Shown in pieces: positions 50,158 through 59,100 of a stretch of 64,000 nt of DNA. The first letter of the stretch is position 1. Each line of letters opens with the position of its first letter. The stretch lies in the NCBI GenBank assembly GCA_015066565.1, contig SVOB01000001.1:868001-932000 (forward strand), written 5' to 3'. This DNA is from Oscillospiraceae bacterium. Lineage in GTDB: Bacteria; Bacillota; Clostridia; Oscillospirales; Acutalibacteraceae. The position numbers were made by a program, and so were the translations under genes. Below the pieces are notes generated by a model. That model made no database searches. It was not told the DNA's origin and saw only the letters and a list, made by a program, of their open reading frames with translations.

Positions 50158-51225
50158 TTATTTCTCCAATCCGTCGCTTATAAACGAAATAAGTTCAAGC
50201 GACCCGATTTTTTTAATTTTGCATTTTCCTATACATTCCGGAAGTATAAACGCAACGTTTCCCATTGACATTTTCTTGTCGGAAAGAGCAGCAGCCGAAA
50301 GCTTTTCAGCCGAAAAATCGCAGGAAACGGGAAGCGAATTTTCTTTTAACGCCGAAATGATTTCGTCCGTACAATCCGTTTCGCTGTACCCGTTTTTATA
50401 TGAAGCCCTTGAAGCGACAACCATACCGATTGCAACCGCGCTTCCGTGAGAAACGGAATAATCGCTGCATTTTTCAACGGCGTGGCCGACAGTGTGACCG
50501 AAATTGAGAACACGCCTTATTCCGTTTTCTCTCTCGTCGGCGTTTACTATATCCCTTTTAATAGAAACACAACGGGCGACCGTGTTTTCGAGAAGCTCGG
50601 CGTTATTTCTTATATTACCGTTCTTCACAGTGTCAAAAAGCTCTTTGTCGGCTATTACGCCGTATTTTATAACCTCAGCCATTCCGTCGGCAAAGGTTTC
50701 ATCGCTTAAAGTGTCAAGCGTATTCAAATCGCAGAAAACAGCCTCGGGCTGCCAGAAAGCTCCTGCGAGGTTTTTACCCGCCTGAAGATTAATTCCCGTC
50801 TTTCCGCCGACTGACGAATCGACGCAGGCAAGCAGGGTTGTAGGCACCTGAATAAAGCGAACACCCCTTAAATAGCACGAAGCCGCAAAGCCGGTCAGGT
50901 CACCGACTACGCCGCCGCCGAGCGCTAAAAGCAGGTCGTTTCTCGTCATTCTTTTTTCTGCTAAATATTCAAGCAATTCAAAAAGAATATCCTTGTTTTT
51001 GCTCTGCTCTCCCTCGGGAAAAACAAATTTTTCGGTCTGAAAGCCCGCTTCGGAAAGACTGTCAAGAACAGTTTCGGAATAGAGAGAGTCAACTCTTGAA
51101 TCGGTTACAACTGTAATTTTGCAACCCTCAAACTTATCGACAAGTCTGTCGCCGAGAGAAGAAAGTATATCCTTCCCTATAATTACGTCATATTTTTTTG
51201 ATGCGTCAACAGTTACGGTCTGCAT
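50158..51225 (-). CDS. aroB: 3-dehydroquinate synthase
   Basis: 355 aa; ALGGGVVGDLTGFAASCYLRGVRFIQVPTTLLACVDSSVGGKTGIN. Confidence 0.97.
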   Translation of the reverse strand: MQTVTVDASKKYDVIIGKDILSSLGDRLVDKFEGCKITVVTDSRVDSLYSETVLDSLSEAGFQTEKFVFPEGEQSKNKDILFELLEYLAEKRMTRNDLLLALGGGVVGDLTGFAASCYLRGVRFIQVPTTLLACVDSSVGGKTGINLQAGKNLAGAFWQPEAVFCDLNTLDTLSDETFADGMAEVIKYGVIADKELFDTVKNGNIRNNAELLENTVARCVSIKRDIVNADERENGIRRVLNFGHTVGHAVEKCSDYSVSHGSAVAIGMVVASRASYKNGYSETDCTDEIISALKENSLPVSCDFSAEKLSAAALSDKKMSMGNVAFILPECIGKCKIKKIGSLELISFISDGLEK

Positions 51226-52055
51226 TATCTGTCCTCCCGCTTATTCTCCTTGCCCTCGATTAAAAGAGCCTGAAGAGCCTTTGCGTCATTATCCTTAAGC
51301 GCTTTACTGTATTTTTTAAGATTTTTTACAAGCGTGTCAATTTCTTCGGACAGGTAGTCCCTATTCTCAAGAAAAAGCTCTGTCCACATTTCGTCGTTTA
51401 AATCCGCAACCCTTGTCATATCCCTGTAACTTCCTGCTGAAAAGCCCATCCGTTTTTTTGCCGTCGGGCTTTTGACATAGGCGTTGGAAACAACGTGGGC
51501 GAGCTGTGAGGTCAGAGCGATAATTCTGTCGTGCTCCTCAGGAGTAGAAAACTGAATTCTGGCAAAGCCTACTTCAAGAAAAATCTTCTTTATCCGTTCA
51601 AGCTCGGTTATATCAAGCTTTTCAAAACAGGTTATAATCATTGAAGCGTTCTTGAACATAGAGCTTCTTGAATATTCAAAGCCCCAGTTCTGAGTTCCCG
51701 CCATAGGATGACCGCCTAAAAAGACAAAGCCGTTCTTTTCGGCAACGGGTAAAAGACGCTCGCAAACGTATCTTTTAACTCCGCAGCAGTCGATTACTAA
51801 AGCGCCCTTTTTGAATTCAGCCGCGTTTTCCTCAATGAATTCAACAGTCTTTTCGGGATAAAGTGAAACGAGAATAAGGTCACATTCTCCTATATTTTTT
51901 TCAGTCAACTCGCCATCAATGGCGTCAACGAGCTTTGCGGCGTAAAACGCCTTTGAAGAAATATCCCTGCCGAGTACGGTATAATCCGTAAACTCCTTAA
52001 ACGCCCTTGCGAATGAGCCGCCTATAAGACCTAAACCAACTATGCCAACAGTCAT
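51225..52055 (-). CDS. tyrA: Prephenate dehydrogenase
   Basis: 276 aa; VGIVGLGLIGGSFARAFKE; GGHPMAGTQNWGFEYS. Confidence 0.95.
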   Translation of the reverse strand: MTVGIVGLGLIGGSFARAFKEFTDYTVLGRDISSKAFYAAKLVDAIDGELTEKNIGECDLILVSLYPEKTVEFIEENAAEFKKGALVIDCCGVKRYVCERLLPVAEKNGFVFLGGHPMAGTQNWGFEYSRSSMFKNASMIITCFEKLDITELERIKKIFLEVGFARIQFSTPEEHDRIIALTSQLAHVVSNAYVKSPTAKKRMGFSAGSYRDMTRVADLNDEMWTELFLENRDYLSEEIDTLVKNLKKYSKALKDNDAKALQALLIEGKENKREDR

Positions 52056-52064
52056 TTAATCACC

Positions 52065-53069
52065 TTATTTATTAAGAATATTTCTTATTGCGTTACAGTC
52101 TTCAACAACGTCCTTGAACTGCTCGGGGGTAAGCGCCTGAGGTCCGTCGCAAAGCGCATGGGCAGGGTCGTTATGAACCTCAATCATAATTCCGTCTGCT
52201 CCCGCCGCCGTAGCCGCAAGTGCCAGCGGTTTAACAAGCCTTGAAAAGCCCGCGGCGTGGCTCGGGTCGGCGATTATCGGAAGATGGGTTTTTTCTTTAA
52301 GAAGGGCAATAGCCGAAATATCCATTGTATTTCTCGTGTAGGTTTCAAAGGTGCGAATTCCTCTTTCACAAAGCATTACCTTATTGTTTCCGCCCGCCAT
52401 AATGTACTCTGCGCTCATAAGAAGCTCCTGCATAGTAGCGGCAAGTCCTCTTTTGAGAAGTATAGGCTTGTCGGTATGACCCAATTCCTTTAACAGTTCA
52501 AAATTCTGCATATTCCTTGCGCCGACCTGAATAACGTCAACGTTTTCAAAAAGATCAAGGTGGGAAATATCCATAATTTCGGTAACAATCGGCATTCCCG
52601 TCTGTTTTTTGGCTTCCTCAAGAAGCTTCATTCCTTCACCGCGCATACCCTGGAAAGCATAGGGCGAGGTTCTCGGCTTGAAAGCGCCGCCGCGAAGAAA
52701 AGCCGCGCCCGCCTTTTTAACCTCACGGGCTATAAAGTTTATCTGCTCTTCGCTTTCAACCGAACAGGGTCCCGCAATATACTGAAAATTGCCTCCGCCG
52801 ATTTTATGGCCCGCAATCTCGATAACCGTGTCGTCGGGGTGAAATTTGCGGTTAGCCGCCTTGAACGGCTCGGAAATTCTTGTAACCGAGTCAATAATAG
52901 AAAGCGAGCTTAACAAGTCGGTATCAATATGACTTGTGTCGCCTATAAGACCTAAAATGGTTTCATATTCGCCCTTGCTTTCGTGGATTTCAACGCCGAA
53001 GCTTCTTAACCATTCCTTTAAATTCTGCAGTTGATCTTCATTCGTACCTTTTTTAATTACTACTACCAT
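52065..53069 (-). CDS. aroF: 3-deoxy-7-phosphoheptulonate (DAHP) synthase, AroA-I-beta type with N-terminal regulatory domain
   Basis: 334 aa; [44 protein letters not shown]. Confidence 0.96.
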   Translation of the reverse strand: MVVVIKKGTNEDQLQNLKEWLRSFGVEIHESKGEYETILGLIGDTSHIDTDLLSSLSIIDSVTRISEPFKAANRKFHPDDTVIEIAGHKIGGGNFQYIAGPCSVESEEQINFIAREVKKAGAAFLRGGAFKPRTSPYAFQGMRGEGMKLLEEAKKQTGMPIVTEIMDISHLDLFENVDVIQVGARNMQNFELLKELGHTDKPILLKRGLAATMQELLMSAEYIMAGGNNKVMLCERGIRTFETYTRNTMDISAIALLKEKTHLPIIADPSHAAGFSRLVKPLALAATAAGADGIMIEVHNDPAHALCDGPQALTPEQFKDVVEDCNAIRNILNK

Positions 53070-53105
53070 TTTTAAGCACCTCTTCTTTTTCCGATAAAAT
53101 AAAAA

Positions 53106-53129
53106 TCCCGTAGTGATTTCACTGCGGGA
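53106..53129 (-). terminator. Attenuator terminator in the aroF leader
   Basis: Minus strand TCCCGCAGTGA-AA-TCACTACGGGA followed by TTTTTATTTT, about 35 nt before the aroF ATG. Confidence 0.85.
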
Positions 53130-53173
53130 AAAAAGTTAACAAATTTTCTTGTTTTGCAGCAAAACCGACCCTA

Positions 53174-53233
53174 TCAAATTTTTTTGATAAAGTAAAAGTA
53201 AAAGTATTCAGCTGCAAAAACGTTTGTTTTCAT
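53174..53233 (-). CDS. Leader peptide MKTNVFAAEYFYFYFIKKI (Tyr/Phe sensing attenuator)
   Basis: ATG at 53233 preceded by AAAGGA RBS; Tyr-Phe-Tyr-Phe-Tyr-Phe run; stop TGA at 53174-53176; lies upstream of the attenuator terminator and aroF. Confidence 0.85.
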   Translation of the reverse strand: MKTNVFAAEYFYFYFIKKI

Positions 53234-53335
53234 AAAAAAGTCCTTTAATATTTGTTTTTATAAATATATCACCGTTGAAAAAATTTGTCAATAGATTTGA
53301 CGAAAAAAGTTTTATCGGTTTAAAGCGTTGAATTT

Positions 53336-53942
53336 GCGGGCGAATAATATTCGCCCCTACGATTGTATTGTAATTTATATTATATATATTATACCGTAGG
53401 GACGAGCATTGCTCGTCCGTTTGGAATTTGATAATCATTAAACGGGAAGGCACGGAGACCCTCCCCTACAAAACAGTTTCGCTGATTTAAAAAATATTGT
53501 AGGGGCGGGTTTCCACGCCCGCCCGAAAAAACATATTGATTTTGCGGGACGTCGAGACGCCGTCCCCTATGGAAAAATTATCAAAGGACATCTGTAGGGA
53601 GCGGTGTAGATTCCCCTGATAGGGGAAATGTCACGAAGTGACAAAAGGGTAATGGTAAAGCCGTAACCCCGACGCTCCGAAAAAATAATATCTAATTTTG
53701 CGGGCTTTGACAATCCCTCCGTCACGCCTTGCGTGACACCTCCCTTTGCACAAGGGAGGCTGGTTTGCGGGCGGCCAATGACCGCCCCTACGATGCGATT
53801 TGGATTTGCATCATTCCGTAGGGAGCGGCGACCCCGACGCTCCGAAATAAATAACATCTGAATTTGCGGGCGACCACAGGTCGCCCCTACGAACACATTT
53901 TACATACAATTCAATCCGTAGGGACGAGCATTGCTCGTCCGT
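53336..53942. repeat. REP/BIME-like array: ten palindromic units in strictly alternating orientation
   Basis: F units end CCCCTACG/A or CCCCTATG; R units begin GTAGGG. Approximate starts: F 53336, R 53394, F 53443, R 53499, F 53544, R 53594 (interrupted), F 53766, R 53816, F 53865, R 53916. Confidence 0.9.
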
Positions 53943-53965
53943 TTTTCAATATTAATTAAAATAAA

Positions 53966-53993
53966 AACAGCCGCCTCAAACGAGGCGGCTGTT
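53966..53993 (-). terminator. Intrinsic terminator
   Basis: aacagccgcctc-aaac-gaggcggctgtt. Confidence 0.8.
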
Positions 53994-54013
53994 ACCATAT
54001 TATTTAAATCTGA

Positions 54014-54532
54014 TTATTTAAGGAACTTAAGGTTTCTGACAATTGCGGGTTCCTTAGCCTTACCGCCACAAATCTGGAAGAAGCAGATGATTTTGATTAC
54101 GGTAAGAATGCAGATGCAAACGCCTGCTGCGATAGGAGCGATAAATGTCCAGCAAAGAACACCTGCCGCAATACCGAGAAGGATTGTGCAAACCTCAAGC
54201 TTGATAGCCTGACGGAGATGGAACTTGATATAGGGTGAATCCTTGCTTGCAAGGAGAGCAACGATAATGCCTACAAAGCTCATAAGGTAAATAAGCATCG
54301 CGTAGCACTTATTTTCGGAAATATCCTGAGGGTCGAATTCTGCGGTATGGTCAAAGGGATCATAAGCAGGAGCCTGAGGTGCAGCGTAAACGGGAGCCGC
54401 TACAGGCTGAACGGGAGCTTCGGGCTGAACGGGAGCTTCGGGCTGAGCCGCTACGGGCTGCTGAGCGCCGCAAGCTGTGCAGAACGCCTGGTCGTCGTTT
54501 AACTGAGCGCCGCAGTTAACACAATTTTTCAT
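54014..54532 (-). CDS. Zinc-ribbon plus DUF4870-like membrane protein
   Basis: 172 aa; MKNCVNCGAQLNDDQAFCTACGAQQ, QPEAPVQPEAPVQP repeat, TM segments. Confidence 0.8.
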   Translation of the reverse strand: MKNCVNCGAQLNDDQAFCTACGAQQPVAAQPEAPVQPEAPVQPVAAPVYAAPQAPAYDPFDHTAEFDPQDISENKCYAMLIYLMSFVGIIVALLASKDSPYIKFHLRQAIKLEVCTILLGIAAGVLCWTFIAPIAAGVCICILTVIKIICFFQICGGKAKEPAIVRNLKFLK

Positions 54533-54632
54533 AATAAAACCTCTTTCTTTATCTATTTCCTGAAAAACAGGATTTGATTTACACTTATATTATAACATCT
54601 GTAAAAAATTTGTCAATTAAAGTATTAAACGG

Positions 54633-56108
54633 TTACTCTCCCGCAAGCTTTTTGATATAACGCTTGAAGAACGTCACTCCGCCCTCGAGGGAAGAAACGG
54701 GAATTCTCTCGTTTGTGTTATGGGTTCTCAGTAGTAACGACGTGTCCGCAACAAAGGGTGAAAAACGGTAAATATTTTCACATATTCCCTCGTATTTGCA
54801 GGCGTCCGTTCCGCCCATTACAAGATAGGGGGCGACGATATAATCGGGGCTTGTTCCGTCACAGATTTCTCTTATGGCGTTAAAGCAACGCGAATCGGTT
54901 GGCGAAACGTATGACGGTTCCTTGCCCTTTACGAATTCAATTCCGTCAATTTTCTTACCGACATATTTTAATATATGCTTCTTAACACCCTCAACGCTGT
55001 CGCCCTGCATAATACGGAAATTGACGTTGATAACCGCCTTTCCTGGAAGAACGTTAGCCGCAGGGCTTCCCTCAGCCATAGTTACGGCAGTGGTGGTTCT
55101 TACCATTGAAGCGGCGGGCGGAATAAGGGTCATAATCTTCGTTACAAGCGGCTTTAAAAGCCAGAGATTACAGGCGAAAAGCCTTACGGGATACGAAGCG
55201 TTTCTTCCTATCTCGGTAAAGAGATTATACATATTTTTACTCAGGTGAGCCTTGAACTGATGGTTTTCAATTTTTCTAATTACCTTAGCCATCTTGCCAA
55301 GAGCCGTATGCTTAGGCGGTTGTGAAGAATGGCCCGAATGACCGTTGATTGAAATACGGTAATCGGCATAGCCCTTTTCGGCGACGCCTATGCCCGCGAG
55401 ATACTTGTTCTCAATCAATCCCTTGACATTGACGGGAAGAATCGCGCCGCCCTCGTCAAGAATACAGTCGAGGTGGACTCCCCTGTCACGCAGGATACCG
55501 CAGATTGTGTCAGCGCCGCTTCCGCCCTGAATCATAGGCTCTTCGTCGTGGGCGAAGCAGATATAAACCGTTCTTTCGGGCTCGAAACCCTCGGCAATAA
55601 GCGCTTCAACGCTTTCCATAACGCCGATAAGGTGGTTTTTCATATCGAGAGCGCCTCTGCCCCAGATGAATTCGCCGTCGTTATGGCCCTCAAAAGCGGG
55701 GTGCTCCCACTCGTCCTTTCGCTTTTCGTCGTCGGGAACTACGTCCTGATGAGAAAGAAGCGCAATCGGGTCAAGCGAGGGGTTTTTACCCTCCCAGGTA
55801 TAAAGAAGGCTCGCTTTTGAAACGTTTTCCTTTTTAAGAGTCTTGTGGAATAGCGGATAAGCCTCTTCAAGAAACGAATGAAATTCCTCAAACGGACGCC
55901 AGTCATATTCCTCGTCCGTAGCATACGAAACGGTGGGAATTGAAATAGCCCTCTGAAGATTTTTCATATATCTGTCGAGGTCAACCTTTTCCTCGGGCAA
56001 AGGCTCAAACGCGCTTTTTTTCGGCTTGTAGAAAGCCGCGCGAATAAGCGTAAGAACAATAAAAGCGCCGAGAACAATTAAAATGCCGTAAAGAATTTTC
56101 AAGCCCAT
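54633..56108 (-). CDS. M20 family metallopeptidase (carboxypeptidase PM20D1/CPS1-like)
   Basis: 491 aa; PIALLSHQDVVPDDEKRKDEWEHPAFEG; WGRGALDMKNHLIGVMES; AHDEEPMIQGGSGA. Confidence 0.93.
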   Translation of the reverse strand: MGLKILYGILIVLGAFIVLTLIRAAFYKPKKSAFEPLPEEKVDLDRYMKNLQRAISIPTVSYATDEEYDWRPFEEFHSFLEEAYPLFHKTLKKENVSKASLLYTWEGKNPSLDPIALLSHQDVVPDDEKRKDEWEHPAFEGHNDGEFIWGRGALDMKNHLIGVMESVEALIAEGFEPERTVYICFAHDEEPMIQGGSGADTICGILRDRGVHLDCILDEGGAILPVNVKGLIENKYLAGIGVAEKGYADYRISINGHSGHSSQPPKHTALGKMAKVIRKIENHQFKAHLSKNMYNLFTEIGRNASYPVRLFACNLWLLKPLVTKIMTLIPPAASMVRTTTAVTMAEGSPAANVLPGKAVINVNFRIMQGDSVEGVKKHILKYVGKKIDGIEFVKGKEPSYVSPTDSRCFNAIREICDGTSPDYIVAPYLVMGGTDACKYEGICENIYRFSPFVADTSLLLRTHNTNERIPVSSLEGGVTFFKRYIKKLAGE

Positions 56109-56119
56109 ATTCTCACTCC

Positions 56120-59100
56120 TTAAAATCCGAATAAATTCATCTGCATTGATTCGGGGATTCCTTTGAGCGCGCCGACCTCTCTCAATGCAGTAATAACCGC
56201 GCTTGAAGCTCCGCTTCTTCTCTGAATATCGTCAACGGCAAGAAATTCTCCTTCGCCGTCGTTTTGGGCGTCGTAAAGCGCCTTCGCCGCGTTTTCGCCG
56301 ACGCCGCTTAAAGCGACGAAAGGCATACGCAGCTTTCCGTTTTCAATTCTGTATATTCTCGCGTGGGATTTATATAAATCAACGGGAAGAAGCTCAATTC
56401 CCCTTGTGAGCATTTCGGAAGCAATCTGCATAATGGTAAACTGGTCCTCTTCCTTTTTGGAAGCGTCCTTGCCCTTTTGTTTGATTGCGTCCATATTCCT
56501 TCTTATAGCGGCCTTACCCTGAAGAACCGTTACGGCGTCCATATCCTCGCCTCTTACGGTAAGCATAGCCGCATAATATTCAAGCGGACGGTAAATTTTA
56601 AACCAGCCGAGTCTGAGAGCCGCTATAACATAAGCGGCGGCGTGAGCCTTCGGGAACATATATTTAATCTTTTCGCAGGAGGAAATATACCATTCGGGAA
56701 CGTTGTTCTTACGCATTTCCTCTTTATATGTATCCCAGTTCTTTTCGGCGCCCTTTGCAACCTTACCCTTACGGACGGATTCCATTATGTTAAACGCCAT
56801 ACCCGGATCAAGTCCCTTATGCATAAGGTAAACCATAATACTGTCACGGGTACCTATAACGTCTGAAATGGTGCAGGTTCCGTTCTTGATAAGCTCCTGA
56901 GCGTTGCCCAGCCACACGTCAGTACCGTGAGAAAGTCCCGAAATCTGTAACAGGTCGGAAAATTTCTGCGGCTTCGTTTCCTTAAGCATTTCACAGACAA
57001 ACGGAGTGCCCATTTCGGGAATGGACAGAGTTCCTATATCGAAGCCTATATCCTCGGGAGTAACGCCAAGAGGCTCGGTGCTTGTGCAAAGCTTTATAAC
57101 ATTCGGGTCGCATATATCAACGTCGTTTACGTTAAGGCCCGTCAAATCCTCAAGGTGTTTATATATACTCGGAACATCGTGACCTAAAAGGTCAAGCTTG
57201 AGAATAGTGTCGTGAAGCGAATGGAAATCGAAGTGGGTTGTAATCATACCCTTTGTTTCGTCATTCGCAGGGTGCTGAACGGGAGTGAAATCGGTAACGT
57301 CAAAATCGCTCGGAACAACAACCATTCCGCCCGGGTGCTGCGAGGTCGTTCTCTTAATACCGGTACAGCCGTTTTTAAGGCGTTCAACCTCAGCCTTGTT
57401 ATAGACTATTCCCCTGTCCTCAGCGTATTTTCTTACATAGCCGTATGCGGTCTGCTCGGCAACGGTCTGAATCGTGCCCGCCTTGAAAACGTGGTCTTTA
57501 CCGAAAAGCTCTTCGGTATAGCGGTGGGCGTACCACTGATACTCGCCCGAGAAGTTAAGGTCAATATCGGGCTGTTTGTCGCCGTGGAAGCCTAAGAAGG
57601 TTTCAAACGGAATTTCGTGGCCGTCACGCTTCATCTCTTCGCCGCATTCCGGACAGTTTTTCGGCGGCATATCAAAGCCGCTTCCGTATTCGCCGTGGAG
57701 GAAGAATTCGGTATGGTTGCATTTCGGGCAACGGTAGTGGGGAGCCAGAGGATTTACCTCAGAAATTCCTGCCATTGTCGCAACGAACGACGAGCCGACC
57801 GAGCCTCGGGAGCCGACGTGATAGCCGTGGTCCTCTGAGTCCCATACAAGCTTCTGGGCAATTATATAAAGAACGGCGAAGCCGTTGGCAATAATTGAGT
57901 CAAGCTCTCTTGAAAGCCTGTCGGAAACATACTCGGGAATCTTTCCGTCCTTTTCGTAAAGCTGTTTAGCCTTTGTCCAGCAGATATCTCGAAGCTGTTC
58001 CTCACTGCCCTCGATATAGGGCTGGAAAACGCCGTCGGGGAACGGGCGTATAACCTCAATCATATCGGCGATTTTATTCGGATTTGTTATAACGACTTCC
58101 TTTGCCGTTTCCTCGCCGAGATATGAAAACTCCGCGAGCATTTCATCGGTAGTTCTGAAATAAAGCTCAGCCTGGTCCTCAACATCGTCAAAGCCCTGAC
58201 CTGCTTTAAGTATTTTTCTGAAAATACCGTCCTTTTTATCCATAAAATGCACGTCGCAGGTAGCGACTGTCATTTTACCGAGCTTATCGGCAAGGGCGAT
58301 TATTTTTCTGTTGATATTTTCAATGTCAGCCTCATTATTTATGTCGGCGTAAAGCTCCTTATCGCTTCTTATCATAAACGAGTTGTTCGTAGTAGGCTGA
58401 ATTTCAAGATAATCGTAGAACGAAGCGATTTTTTCAATCTCCTCCTCGCTCTTTTTACCGACTATCGCCCTGTAAAGCTCACCCGCCTCGCACGCAGAGC
58501 CGATAATAAGACCCTCGCGGCGCTTTACAAGCTCGCTTTTGGGAATTCTCGGACGGCGATAGAAATACTTGAGGTTACTTGAAGAAATAAGCTCATACAT
58601 ATTCTTAAGTCCCGTCAGGTTTTTGGCGAGAATTATCATATGATAATACGGAACTGTTTTAAGAACCTCTTTGTCACCGATATTGTCTATTCCGTCGTCG
58701 TTTACAAAATACGCTTCAACGCCGTAAATAACCTTGATTTTATCGCCCGCGGCGTTCATAGCCTCGGGGAACGCCTGAACACAGCCGTGGTCGGTAATGG
58801 CAACAGCCTTATGACCCCACTGAATAGCGCGTTTAACAAGGTCCGAAGCGCTTGTGACCGCGTCAAGGTCGGACATTTTTGTATGAAGATGAAGCTCAAC
58901 TCTTTTTTCTTCGGCTTCATCCATTCTCTCAACCTTGGTAACGGTTGAAATGTTTCTGATATTCAGAACATAGTCATTTGTATATTTGTCAAGCCTTACG
59001 TCGCCGCAAACCATAACCGTAAGCCCGTCCTTGAGTTTTGAGAGAAGAAGCTGAGTTCTCTCCCTTTCGTCAAAGAGCTTACAGGTATATGAATCGGTAT

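Noticed and set aside
53100-53245. T-box riboswitch upstream of aroF
   Set aside because: No T-box consensus or specifier stem seen; leader ORF with Tyr/Phe run and alternative hairpins explains the region better.
53208-53453. 81-aa minus-strand ORF across the first REP units
   Set aside because: Overlaps the aro leader peptide region in another frame and is composed of REP and AT-rich sequence; not a credible gene.
53567-53896. 109-aa minus-strand ORF (MFVGATCGRPQIQ...)
   Set aside because: It is a read-through translation of REP palindromes; no RBS or protein family signal.
53336-53942. Possible CRISPR array
   Set aside because: Units alternate in orientation, have variable palindromic cores and irregular spacers; no cas genes; fits REP/BIME instead.
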